Shown: positions 27,754 to 36,052 of the stretch, one piece after another
Numbering within the stretch: the stretch's first letter is position 1
Layout of the letters: each line of letters opens with the position of its first letter
DNA from: Carnimonas nigrificans ATCC BAA-78
GTDB taxonomy: Bacteria > Pseudomonadota > Gammaproteobacteria > Pseudomonadales > Halomonadaceae
Assembly: GCF_000526695.1 (NCBI RefSeq)
Contig: NZ_JAGO01000013.1
Coordinates: 1-64,000 of the forward strand
Length of the DNA stretch: 64,000 bases
Reading direction: 5' to 3'
Translations under genes and position numbers: made by a program
The notes under the pieces: generated by a model
What the model was told of the DNA's origin: nothing
Database searches by the model: none
Seen by the model: the letters and a program-made list of their open reading frames with translations, nothing else

Positions 27754-28934
27754 TCACTGTCTCCCGCGACTTGCGTTTGAGTATCCTGGTAAAGCTGATC
27801 GAGCTGCGTGCATACGTCAGCGCTGGTAATCAGCGACATCGCATCGGGGTGGCGCACACGCGCTCCCCAGGTAATCTGGTCCGGCGCTTTTTGCATGTAG
27901 GCACGCACGGCGTCAGGGTAGCGATTGACCACGTAATGCTGCCATAAATAAGGGGCCGCACGCTCCGGATTGGTGGTGGCATAGAGTCCTACCACTGGAG
28001 TTCCTAGCGCGTTGGCCATATGCACGGGGCCTGAATCCGGCGCGATGACTATGCGCGCTTTCGAGATAACGGCCAGCACCCCTTTCAATGATGTCTTGCC
28101 GAGCAAACTGACCGGCTGCCCTTCGCCAAGATGACGGCTCAGCTCGCTGATGCGTGCCACCATCTGCTGCTCCACCTCACTGTTTCCACCGGTCAGAAAG
28201 GTAGTAAGTCCATACTTACGCCATGCGTGCTCAATTACTGCCGCGTAACCTTCAGCCGACCAGTTACGATAATTACGCAGCCGTGGATTGGCACATGGGC
28301 TAATCACCAGCGCCGGACGACTGCCAATAAGGGCATCAGCCTCCTGATATGCCGATGCAGGAATGGGCAGATCCCAGCGTAGCTGCGCCAGTTCTTCTCT
28401 GGTATCCAGCCCCAGCGCGCCCGCAAAATCCATGAAAGACTCAAGCACATGAGCGTGAGCGTGCGGTGCAATACGGCGGTTGGTAAACCAAGTTTGGTGA
28501 TCCTTGGCGCGCGCCTTGTCATAGCCGAGACGCATGTTCGCGCGAATGCCCAGCGATAGCACGCTGGCCCTGAGCGATTGCTGCATATGCAGCAGGATAT
28601 CGAAGCGCTGGCCTTTCAACTGTCGCCATAAGGCGCGCATTCCCGCCAGCCCGGTACTCTTGTCATAGGCCAGCAGCTCAATGCCATCAATGCCGCTGAG
28701 CAGGCTGTATTCCGCCTTGCCCACAATCCAGGTGATATGCGCCTCGGGCCAGCGCGCGGCCAGCGCACGCACCGTCGGAACCAGGTTGCAGACATCGCCC
28801 AACGCTGAGAGTCTAAGTACGCAGATGCGTTTCGGCGCTGCCGACAGCAGTGAGTTGTTACTCAAAAACGTGTCCCCATATATCGAAAGCGACGCCGCGC
28901 CCGTATTCTCTACAGGCACCAGCGTTATAGCCAT
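27750..28934 (-). CDS. LPS core heptosyltransferase (GT9 family)
   Basis: About 394 residues from the ATG at 28934. GT9 fold: [20 protein letters not shown] (N-terminal nucleotide-sugar lobe), [11 protein letters not shown], and the ADP-heptose-binding [27 protein letters not shown]. The first 40 residues have no counterpart in typical members, and a TTG or later start near [13 protein letters not shown] is possible; the ribosome-binding site of the ATG is weak. The last 4 bp overlap hldE, so the gene leads the GT9-hldE-waaA operon. Acceptor (inner-core heptose or Kdo) is inferred, not shown. Divergent from kdkA. Confidence 0.88.
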   Translation of the reverse strand: MAITLVPVENTGAASLSIYGDTFLSNNSLLSAAPKRICVLRLSALGDVCNLVPTVRALAARWPEAHITWIVGKAEYSLLSGIDGIELLAYDKSTGLAGMRALWRQLKGQRFDILLHMQQSLRASVLSLGIRANMRLGYDKARAKDHQTWFTNRRIAPHAHAHVLESFMDFAGALGLDTREELAQLRWDLPIPASAYQEADALIGSRPALVISPCANPRLRNYRNWSAEGYAAVIEHAWRKYGLTTFLTGGNSEVEQQMVARISELSRHLGEGQPVSLLGKTSLKGVLAVISKARIVIAPDSGPVHMANALGTPVVGLYATTNPERAAPYLWQHYVVNRYPDAVRAYMQKAPDQITWGARVRHPDAMSLITSADVCTQLDQLYQDTQTQVAGDSE

Positions 28935-29016
28935 GCGCCAAACGTTACGCTTCGCCCTAAATACGTGCACTATAGACGTGTGCCAATAAAGTACTGCCTA
29001 CCGCCCCTGGAACAGC

Positions 29017-29766
29017 ATGTCGATTACTTATCTACAACACGCGAATACCTACATTCTATATGAAGCCGACCAATTTTGCGGAGTCGGTCAGGGGGAGCAG
29101 GCTGTGCAGCAACTTGAGCCGCTATTCACCCCCTCTTATTGGCAGCACCAGCAGACAATCGTGGCAAAAGCACCAGGGCGTGGCGAGAGCCTTTTTGTAA
29201 CACCGGAAAGCATGGCAAGTGATACCGAGGCTCAGTGGGTACTGCGCCCCTATCGGCGCGGCGGCGCCATCGCACGGATAAACCGCCAGCGCTACTGGTG
29301 GCATGGCGTCAACACCACGCGCGCTTTCAGGGAGTTTCGCCTGACCGCGACGTTGAAAGAACGTGGGCTGGCCGTACCACAACCGGTCGGCGCCTGCGTT
29401 TGGCGCACGGGTGTGACCTATCAGGCGGCCTTTCTCAGCGCCAGAATCGAAGGCGCCACGCCGTTGGCCGCCCTGCTTGATCGTATCGACAACGCGACTC
29501 TTGAGCAGACTGGGCGGCTGATTCGCGACGCTCACGACCTGGGGCTTGATCATGTCGATCTGAACGCCCGCAACCTGCTAATCGACAAGCGCGGCAAGCC
29601 CTGGATCATTGATCTGGACCGCTGCCGTTTGCGCACGCGTGGCCGCTGGCAGGAAGCCAACCTTCAGCGGCTCGGGCGCTCTCTGGAAAAGTTCGCGCCA
29701 CAGCGCAGCACCGCACTGCTGGAAGCGATCCAGCGGGGCTATCAGGAAACCGGTATCCCACGGTAG
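29017..29766 (+). CDS. kdkA: 3-deoxy-D-manno-octulosonate (Kdo) kinase
   Basis: 249 residues (Haemophilus KdkA about 241). Protein-kinase-like enzyme that phosphorylates the Kdo residue of LPS at O-4. Segments: WVLRPYRRGGAIARINRQRY (nucleotide-binding Lys/Arg region), ATLKERGLAVPQPVGACVW, the catalytic loop HDLGLDHVDLNARNLLID and the metal-binding IIDLDRCRLR. It is the KdkA/InaA family member next to Kdo and heptose genes, which supports KdkA over WaaP. Its last 25 bp overlap, tail to tail, with the next gene on the other strand. Confidence 0.9.
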   Translation: MSITYLQHANTYILYEADQFCGVGQGEQAVQQLEPLFTPSYWQHQQTIVAKAPGRGESLFVTPESMASDTEAQWVLRPYRRGGAIARINRQRYWWHGVNTTRAFREFRLTATLKERGLAVPQPVGACVWRTGVTYQAAFLSARIEGATPLAALLDRIDNATLEQTGRLIRDAHDLGLDHVDLNARNLLIDKRGKPWIIDLDRCRLRTRGRWQEANLQRLGRSLEKFAPQRSTALLEAIQRGYQETGIPR

Positions 29767-30863
29767 TAGTTAATCAGCGTGTCCAGGTGGCGCTCCAGAG
29801 AAAACTGCTGTTCTACCCGTGCACGCCCCGCCTTGCCTAATTCGTCACGCAGGCGAGCATCGTTTTCCAGCCGAACAATGGCCTCACACCACTCTGAAGG
29901 CTGCTGCGGATCAGCCAGAATACCGGCGCCGTTGCCGAGAATCTCAGGCAGTGCGCCTGAGTCAGAGCCGATCACTGGCCGCGACATCGCCATGGCTTCA
30001 ATGGCCGTCAGGCCAAAGGCTTCATTGGGCGACGGCACACAGACGATATCCAGCGCCCCTAGCACATCCGCCAGATCACTGCGAAATCCTACAAACTGCA
30101 CACGCGACTCAAGCCCTGCCGCCACCACCTTGTGGCGCAGTTCGCTGACAAACTCCTCGCTGCTGCCGCATGAACTATCAAGCCCGCCAATAATCAGGCC
30201 GCGCACGCGGCTGGACGCAGGCAACTGTGCTAAAGCGTCGAGAAAGACATCATGCCCTTTACCTGGCGTGATACGTGCAGCCAGCCCGACCGCAATATCA
30301 TTCTGCTCAATGCCCAGCGAACGGCGCACCTGCTGCTGAGCCATCCCAGAGTGGGCACCAAATTCAGCCACATCCACACCATGGTAGAGCCGCGCAATGC
30401 GCTCGGGAGCCACCGGCAGCGCCTTTTTATTGCGCGCCAGTGTCGCTTCACTGATCGAGATGACCTGATCGACCTTGCCAAACGCCCAGCGGTGGTACAG
30501 ATCGCGCTTGGGCCTGCTAACGCCCATGTGCTCGGTGAAGACAATGCGCAGTGATGGCATACCCGACTTAAGCAGTGCAGCGAGGCGCAAATCGCTGGAT
30601 TTATGGCAGTGCAGCACCGAAATCTTGCGCGCACGAATCCAGCGCCGCAGGCGACATACGCGACACAGGGCGCGAGTAACAGAGCTGTACTCCAGCACTT
30701 CGACACCCTGTTTACGCATTTCTTCCCCCAGACGCGCCCCTTCCAGCGTCACGCAGTGCACTCGCCAGCCACGATTGGATAGTGCGGGAGCAAGGCGAGA
30801 AGGGTACATTTCCAGCCCCCCCCAGCCTCGCGACATACACATTTCGAGTACGCCCTCACTCAT
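29742..30863 (-). CDS. Glycosyltransferase, GT4 family
   Basis: 373 residues with the GT-B fold. The N-terminal glycine-rich SRGWGGLEMYPSRLAPAL is followed by HCHKSSDLR, the hinge RLYHGVDVAEF, the donor lobe AARITPGKGHDVFLDAL, and the catalytic region PSPNEAFGLTAIEAMAMSRPVIG with the E-x7-E pattern. A retaining sugar transferase for LPS core or a surface polysaccharide; the neighbouring core genes favour the former. It converges with kdkA with a 25-bp coding overlap. Confidence 0.88.
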   Translation of the reverse strand: MSEGVLEMCMSRGWGGLEMYPSRLAPALSNRGWRVHCVTLEGARLGEEMRKQGVEVLEYSSVTRALCRVCRLRRWIRARKISVLHCHKSSDLRLAALLKSGMPSLRIVFTEHMGVSRPKRDLYHRWAFGKVDQVISISEATLARNKKALPVAPERIARLYHGVDVAEFGAHSGMAQQQVRRSLGIEQNDIAVGLAARITPGKGHDVFLDALAQLPASSRVRGLIIGGLDSSCGSSEEFVSELRHKVVAAGLESRVQFVGFRSDLADVLGALDIVCVPSPNEAFGLTAIEAMAMSRPVIGSDSGALPEILGNGAGILADPQQPSEWCEAIVRLENDARLRDELGKAGRARVEQQFSLERHLDTLINYYRGIPVS

Positions 30864-31331
30864 ACCGACAGTCCCTTCCCTTTATCATCATGTGGCGTGC
30901 ATCGGGCGAGTTACCCCATCGCACGCCACACCCGTTATTCTTTGCTCAACCACACATGGCAGATATGAAAGCAGCTCTCCTCCGAGATACTCCCCCACGA
31001 ACGAAAGCCCACTGCCCCGCCAAAAGCCGCACAGAGTACATTGGTTAATCTGCGATTACACTACCCGTTAAAGGTATCAATATTGATGTGAATGTTGTTC
31101 ACGGCAAGCCATGTCGCCAGCGTCCTCAAAACCACTTCAAAAACAGTGAGATATATTCATCACGACAAGCTGAAATGTGCTCGGCAGCACTGGTTTTGCG
31201 CGTGAGAGCGAGAGTCACCGCGCAGCATTCTTCCCACCGGACACACGTCGCACGGATGAAAAATCCGCTTTTTTCAGGTAGTCTAAGGGCCGCTCGACCA
31301 CCCACCTCGCCATCCGGAACCCCTCCACGTC
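30864..31331. other. Divergent intergenic region GT4 / GT9
   Basis: 468 bp, more AT-rich than its surroundings around 31060-31160. It contains a 12-bp palindrome ATCAATATTGAT at 31076-31087, a possible regulator site. No gene or RNA seen. Confidence 0.5.
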
Positions 31332-32369
31332 ATGAGTTTTTCGCACCGTATTCTCGTTGTTCGCAATGACAAACTGGGCGACTTCATGCTCGCGTGGCCT
31401 GCGCTCAAGGCATTACGACATGCCTCACCGGATAACCACATCGCGGTTCTGGTTCCTGACTACACAGCGCCAATGGCACGCCTTTGCCCTTGGATTGATG
31501 AAGTCATCATAGATCCAGGCGCAGGCAGCGGCAGCCAGCTCACCACCTTAATGCGCAATGGTCATTTTGATGCGCTGCTAACGCTATTTTCCACGCCGCG
31601 TGTTGGCTGGGCTGGCATGCGTGCCCGTATTCCGCTGCGCATGGCTCCTGCCACCAAATGGGCGCAGCTGTTTTATGGCACTCGCATTCCTCAGCGTCGC
31701 TCGCGTTCATTGAAGCCGGAGTACATCTACAATCTTGAGCTGGCAGAAGCGCTGGCGGAGCGTCTGAACCAGTATCCGCGCCGCGTATCTCCCCCGTATT
31801 GGCCACTCAGCGATGAAGAGAGAACTGCCCAGCGCCAGCAGCTTGCACAAGAGCTGAGCCTCGATAGCCAACGACAATGGTGGGTGCTGCATCCCGGTAG
31901 CGGAGGCTCCGCAGTCAACCTGACGCCACAGCGCTATATCGAACTGGCAGAGAAAGTGGCCCGCCAAACCGACAAGGCGATCAGCTTTATCGTGAGCTGG
32001 GGGCCGGGGGAAGAAGAGCGAGCGACTGCCGTGGTAGAAGCGCTGACGACCCACGGCGTCGATGCCCGCCTGATGCCTGCGCGTGCCGGCCTTGCCGAAT
32101 TCGCCCTGACGCTGGCGGCAGCCAATGGCATGATTGCCGGCTCGACTGGCCCGCTTCATATCGCAGGCTGTCTGAATATCGCCACCCTCGGCTTTTACCC
32201 TGCCAAGCGCTCCGCCACATCATTACGCTGGCAAACCTGCAACAGCAGTGACAAACGCCTCGCTTTCAGCCCGCCCCCCAGTGAAAATGCAGGCCAGGCC
32301 ACCAATATGGAGCTTGTCGATATTGATGCAGCTGCCTCTGCGCTTGCAGAGCTAATCAATAAAGGCTGA
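31332..32369 (+). CDS. Glycosyltransferase family 9 (heptosyltransferase-like)
   Basis: 345 residues. It begins RILVVRNDKLGDFMLAWPAL, the GT9 N-terminal motif with the acceptor-side Asp, then VLHPGSGGSAVNLTPQRY and the donor-binding AGSTGPLHIAGCLNIATLGFYP. The third GT9 gene of the window besides 27750 and waaF. The NDSG/PDSG motif of true heptosyltransferases reads GSTG here, so the donor may not be heptose. The stop codon TGA is the left end of the parS 4 palindrome. Confidence 0.86.
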   Translation: MSFSHRILVVRNDKLGDFMLAWPALKALRHASPDNHIAVLVPDYTAPMARLCPWIDEVIIDPGAGSGSQLTTLMRNGHFDALLTLFSTPRVGWAGMRARIPLRMAPATKWAQLFYGTRIPQRRSRSLKPEYIYNLELAEALAERLNQYPRRVSPPYWPLSDEERTAQRQQLAQELSLDSQRQWWVLHPGSGGSAVNLTPQRYIELAEKVARQTDKAISFIVSWGPGEEERATAVVEALTTHGVDARLMPARAGLAEFALTLAAANGMIAGSTGPLHIAGCLNIATLGFYPAKRSATSLRWQTCNSSDKRLAFSPPPSENAGQATNMELVDIDAAASALAELINKG

Positions 32370-32385
32370 TGTTTCACGTGAAACA
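32370..32385. promoter_or_regulatory. parS: parS site 4 (ParB binding), abutting a stop codon
   Basis: Exact TGTTTCACGTGAAACA. The symmetry extends to 22 bp (32367-32388), whose left TGA is the stop of the GT9 gene. It lies in the 31-bp gap between two convergent genes. Confidence 0.93.
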
Positions 32386-32400
32386 TCATGAGAACAGGCG

Positions 32401-33486
32401 CTACGCCTGCGGCGGTTGAGGAACAGCCTGACCGCCCTCGGCCTCCTCCAACTCAGCGGCAAGCACCGCGATCAGCTCCTCGGCCTCCATATACCGAATA
32501 CGAGCCACGCCCGTACCAGCCCACAGCGACAGATAGTCGGCATCGCCCTGACGGGCTGCTGCGGCGCGCAGTGGGCCGGTCAAGGCATTCTGAATCGGAT
32601 AGGCTGGCACGCTGGCTTCATTTTTTTCAAGAATGCGCATCGCACGATTAGGCAAGCCACGCGCGTAACGTCCGCTGAATACACGCGTCAGGCGCGTTTC
32701 CCCACTGGCTTCCAGCAGCGCATTCTTCCAGGCATCACAGATGCCGCTCTCGGGAGTAGCCAGAAACGCCGTGCCTAGCTGCACCGCCTGCGCGCCCACC
32801 GCCAGCAGTGCAGCGATGCCGTAGCCATCTATCACCCCGCCCGTCGCAATAATCGGTAGCGAGGTGACATCAAGACACGCCTCGACCAGCTCCGCAGTAT
32901 CGAACAGGGCCTCCTCATATGGCCCCATAAAGGTACCGCGGTGTCCTCCTGCCTGCGCTCCCTGAGCCACAATCGCATCGGCACCCAGCGCTTGCCAGGC
33001 TACTGCTTCCTGCGGATGGGTCACATTACCGACCACCAGAATGCCAGCGTCATGCAACCGCTCACACTGATGAGCTTCAAGTATTCCGAAAGTAAAGCTT
33101 GCCACCGCGGGGCGCACATCAAGCACTGCTTCCAACTGCGCTTCGAACGGCTGGCACCATTGATGTGGTAACTCAGGCGAGATGCCCAGCTCCTCATGAA
33201 GAGGTGCCAAACGCTGCCACGCTTGCTCAACTTCCGCCGGATCAGGTACAGGAGTGGGCTGCACAAAAAGGTTGATAGCGAAGGGCCGGTCGGTGAGCGC
33301 CCGAATCTCACTCACCCGCGCCACGATTGTCTGCGGCGTCAGCGCAGAAGCCGCAAACGAGCCAAGTGCCCCTGCGTTGGATACCGCCGCCACCAGCTCT
33401 GGCGTAGTGGCACCGCCCGCCATCGGCGCCTGTACGATAGGCAGCTCCAGCCCCAGCGCCCTGATAAAAGAACTCGTCGTCGACAT
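32401..33486 (-). CDS. Nitronate monooxygenase (2-nitropropane dioxygenase family)
   Basis: 361 residues. FMN-dependent TIM barrel: PIVQAPMAGGATTPELVAAV (N-terminal FMN site), NLFVQPT, GILVVGNVTHPQEAV, the signature AQGAQAGGHRGTF and IIATGGVIDGYGIAALLAVG. Members oxidise alkyl nitronates such as propionate-3-nitronate; some reduce quinones. The gene stands alone between LPS genes and shows no functional link to them. Confidence 0.9.
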   Translation of the reverse strand: MSTTSSFIRALGLELPIVQAPMAGGATTPELVAAVSNAGALGSFAASALTPQTIVARVSEIRALTDRPFAINLFVQPTPVPDPAEVEQAWQRLAPLHEELGISPELPHQWCQPFEAQLEAVLDVRPAVASFTFGILEAHQCERLHDAGILVVGNVTHPQEAVAWQALGADAIVAQGAQAGGHRGTFMGPYEEALFDTAELVEACLDVTSLPIIATGGVIDGYGIAALLAVGAQAVQLGTAFLATPESGICDAWKNALLEASGETRLTRVFSGRYARGLPNRAMRILEKNEASVPAYPIQNALTGPLRAAAARQGDADYLSLWAGTGVARIRYMEAEELIAVLAAELEEAEGGQAVPQPPQA

Positions 33487-33604
33487 ACCCCACCTCCCTC
33501 AACCGAGAATATGGCCTCATAGAAGCACAAAACATCTTCGTCTGCATGGGAGGAAGCGTTGGTACTTCGGCTAACCCAGCCTGATATTCGCAGACTCACA
33601 GACC

Positions 33605-33781
33605 ATGAAACTGGATGCGTTTACCAAGGTCATCCGGCACGACAAAGGTATCCCTGTTGCCCTGCCTGAACCTGCGCAGCAGATTCAGAGCGGCCAGCCC
33701 CTTCAGATCAGTTCGGGCCGTTGGTCGGGTGACCCGGTATTCATTGGAAATGTCACAAAGCATTGTGAGGCGGCTCGGTGA
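33605..33781 (+). CDS. Possible small protein of 58 residues
   Basis: ATG at 33605, TGA at 33781. The translation begins MKLDAFTKVIRHDKGIPVAL and has no family I recognise and no membrane segment. The reasons to list it are the good codon pattern, absence of other genes, and a strong terminator 13 bp after the stop, which shows that something is transcribed rightward here. An overlapping +1 frame stays open to 33803. A ribosome-binding site is not obvious. It could instead be the remnant of a larger gene or a small RNA. Confidence 0.35.
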   Translation: MKLDAFTKVIRHDKGIPVALPEPAQQIQSGQPLQISSGRWSGDPVFIGNVTKHCEAAR

Positions 33782-33793
33782 CTCTTCGGTGGG

Positions 33794-33826
33794 AAACGGC
33801 TAATTTTTCAAACATTAGCCGTTTTG
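33794..33826 (+). terminator. Strong hairpin terminator
   Basis: Stem AAACGGCTAAT / ATTAGCCGTTT with loop TTTTCAAAC, 11 perfect pairs, then TTTT within GTTTTGC. Oriented to stop the short rightward unit 33605-33781; on the minus strand the T-run is poorer. Confidence 0.8.
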
Positions 33827-33913
33827 CTCATGGGAGTAATTTTTTACTTTAACTATCAGATAGATACAAACACTTCACCATTAGCCATGTTTGAGATCTT
33901 ACTGGCAAAATGG

Positions 33914-34606
33914 TCAATCGCTTGTATTCGAGCGCTTATCCGCCACTATCTCCGCATAGGCCCGCGAATCCGCTTCATGCCCCTCTTCCGGCGACTCCTT
34001 GAGCGCGGCGCTCAGCCACTGCTGCATGGAATCAAGCGCGAGCATGTGCTTGATATAACTCTGACAGGGGGCAGATAGCGGCAAGCCATAACCGACACAG
34101 CGGAAGACCACCGGAGCGAAGAAGGCATCGACCGCCGAGAATTTACTTCCCGCCAGGAAAGGACCGCCAAAACGTTCCAATCCTTCGCACCAAAGCTGGT
34201 CAAGACGCGCCAGATCCCTGGCAAGATCCTCAGGCAAAGAGGAGAAGCGCAGCTCCAGCGCGCAGTTCATCGGGCAACGATTACGCAGCGCGGAGAACCC
34301 CGCGTGCATTTCGGCGGCTGCACAACGGGCCCATGCACGCGCCTGATGAGATTGCGGCCAGATGCCTTCGTGCTGCTCGGCAAGGTATTCGATAATCGCT
34401 AGAGATTCCCAGATGGTCAGCTCGCCATCCTGCAACACCGGCACCTTAGCCGTAGGAGAAAAACGAATGAAATCAGGGTTCCCGCCTGCATGGGTAAAGG
34501 CCACCTGCTTCTCTTCAAACTCAATCCCGGCTTCTACCAGCGCCATCCATGGCCGCAGCGACCAGGAAGAGTAGTTTTTATTGGCAATCCACAAGGTTAG
34601 TGACAT
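33914..34606 (-). CDS. Glutathione S-transferase family protein
   Basis: 230 residues. The N-terminal thioredoxin-fold domain starts LTLWIANKNYSSWSLRPWMA with the Ser-Ser-Trp-Ser region in the glutathione-activating position. It has PTAKVPVLQDGELTIWESLAIIEYL (cis-Pro and the glutathione gamma-Glu binding ES). The C-terminal helical domain has FSAVDAFFAPVVFR. The SSWSLRPW form is typical of the YfcF/maleylacetoacetate-isomerase-like bacterial branch. Substrate unknown. Divergent from the GT2 gene, 116 bp apart. Confidence 0.88.
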   Translation of the reverse strand: MSLTLWIANKNYSSWSLRPWMALVEAGIEFEEKQVAFTHAGGNPDFIRFSPTAKVPVLQDGELTIWESLAIIEYLAEQHEGIWPQSHQARAWARCAAAEMHAGFSALRNRCPMNCALELRFSSLPEDLARDLARLDQLWCEGLERFGGPFLAGSKFSAVDAFFAPVVFRCVGYGLPLSAPCQSYIKHMLALDSMQQWLSAALKESPEEGHEADSRAYAEIVADKRSNTSD

Positions 34607-34722
34607 GGGCCGCGTCTCTCTCCAGCATTATTCATCAGGAATCACTCGGATCATGGCACGGTTCGCTCATCCTCTCCAATACCATTAAGATAGGCGCTTT
34701 ATTGATTCAGCGAGTATCCCTC

Positions 34723-35502
34723 ATGCCTTCGATTACCGGCGTCGTTATAGCATTCAACGAACAAGAGCATATTCAGCAGTGCGTCGAATCGCTCAGCCAG
34801 GTATGCGATGAAGTTATTGTCGTCGATTCGCATAGTCAGGATGATACGCCTGCATTGGCGCGACAGGCTGGCGCGCTGGTACTGGATAACGATTGGCTAG
34901 GGGATGGGCCGCAGCGCAGCTATGGCGCCAAGCGGGCCAGGAATGACTGGATTCTGTCGCTGGACGCTGATGAACGGCTGGAAGATGACACGGTCGCCTT
35001 TATCAAGGCACAGTCGCTGGATGACCCCAGCGTGGCCTATAGCTTTCGCCGCCGCAATCTGGTCGGCAAACGTTGGATAAAGGCCGCAGGTTTCTACCCC
35101 GACCTCGTCACACGGCTTTATAACCGCACTCACTCTGATTTCAATGACAAGAAAACCCACGCCAATCTCATTGCTGCTCGCACGATCAACAGCAATACGC
35201 ACCTGCGCCACTTCACCTATCAAGGGCTGAATGACTGGATCACTCGCATCAACACCCTCTCCAGCGAAGATGCGCTCTCCATGCACGCCCGCGGCAAAAC
35301 CGCCTCACGCTTCTCCCCCGGCTTCCACGCGCTGAATAGTCTGGTGCGCAAACTGGTATTCAAAGGCGGTTTCTTCCAGGGGTTGGATGGCATGAATGTC
35401 GCCGTGACCACTGCTTTTCATGCCTATATGAAGTATTTGAAGCTGTATGAGATGGGCGTGAAGGAAAAAGGCGAGCAGTCACAGTGGGAAGGTAGAAGGT
35501 AG
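34723..35502 (+). CDS. Glycosyltransferase family 2 (LPS core, WaaE/LgtF-like)
   Basis: 259 residues from the ATG at 34723 (an upstream in-frame start at 34549 would overlap the divergent GST gene). GT-A fold: ITGVVIAFNEQEHIQQCVES, VIVVDSHSQDDTPALARQAG, SYGAKRARNDWILSLDADER with the metal-binding DAD, and RRRNLVGKRWIKAAGFYPD. The length and motifs match core beta-1,4-glucosyltransferases that modify heptose I (WaaE/LgtF/KdtX type); the exact linkage is inferred. Ends 6 bp before the structured repeat at 35509. Confidence 0.88.
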   Translation: MPSITGVVIAFNEQEHIQQCVESLSQVCDEVIVVDSHSQDDTPALARQAGALVLDNDWLGDGPQRSYGAKRARNDWILSLDADERLEDDTVAFIKAQSLDDPSVAYSFRRRNLVGKRWIKAAGFYPDLVTRLYNRTHSDFNDKKTHANLIAARTINSNTHLRHFTYQGLNDWITRINTLSSEDALSMHARGKTASRFSPGFHALNSLVRKLVFKGGFFQGLDGMNVAVTTAFHAYMKYLKLYEMGVKEKGEQSQWEGRR

Positions 35503-35508
35503 CCCTTC

Positions 35509-35745
35509 CGGGGGCTGGCCTTCCTTGGGAATTCTGGAGCCTGTGCGAAGCTTCATTGTTGGTGGCCTTTCTTGGGAATTCTGGAACCTGCGCAGAACCT
35601 CACTGTTAGAGTCTTTGCAAACCTGATCTTTTCTTTAAATGCGAGAGGAACCTTGTCCCTCTCGCGCTCTCCCGCTGGTGGAAGCGCCCCGAATGTGATG
35701 ACGCTGTGCAAAAGCAGCACAGCGCACACATTCAATGGGCTGTCA
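35509..35745 (+). repeat. Structured repeat, left copy (two 47-bp units plus two hairpins)
   Basis: Two tandem units, each with the core TTGGGAATTCTGGA, start at about 35525 and 35572 (period 47 bp). Hairpin 1 follows: GCGAGAGG/CCTCTCGC at 35641-35665, with CCTTG in the loop. Hairpin 2 has outer stem GAATGTG/CACATTC and inner stem GCTGTGC/GCACAGC at 35691-35733. The same architecture recurs inverted at 35812-36048. Frames through it give short peptides containing ILEPAQN in both copies, but these follow from the repeat and are not taken as proteins. Confidence 0.75.
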
Positions 35746-35811
35746 TCCCTTCATGGTTATCACGATTTCCATGGATAAAGCATCAACACCAGCCAACGTC
35801 GTAATAAGGAA

Positions 35812-36048
35812 GGCGCGGAATCATACAATTGCAGCGCAGTTTTGCAATCGTATGGTCTGACGCGCCTGACGACTGCGGGGGTGAAGGGGGGCTGCAAGGC
35901 CCCCTTCAGAATCAAATCAATAACGTGCGAAAAGACACCAACAGTGAAATTCTGCGCAGGCTCCAGAATTTCCAAGAAAGGCCACCAACCATGAAGTCCT
36001 GCGTAGGCTCCAGAATAAGCTACTTAGAAAAGTCACCAGCCCCCCTGA
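35812..36048 (-). repeat. Structured repeat, right copy, inverted
   Basis: Read on the minus strand from 36048: GGGGGGCTGG, two imperfect units with TTCTGGAGCCT(A/G)CGCAG, then hairpin 1 (GAAGGGGG/CCCCCTTC, 35883-35907, CCTTG in the minus-strand loop). Hairpin 2 at 35812-35866 has outer GGCGCG/CGCGCC, CATAC/GTATG and inner ATTGCA/TGCAAT. Stem sequences differ from the left copy while pairing is kept. It ends 5 bp before the waaF stop. Confidence 0.75.
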
Positions 36049-36052
36049 CAAA

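Noticed and set aside
35553-35975. Short frames sharing an ILEPAQN peptide on both strands
   Set aside because: They arise from the inverted structured repeat; the shared peptide reflects repeat sequence, not a protein family.
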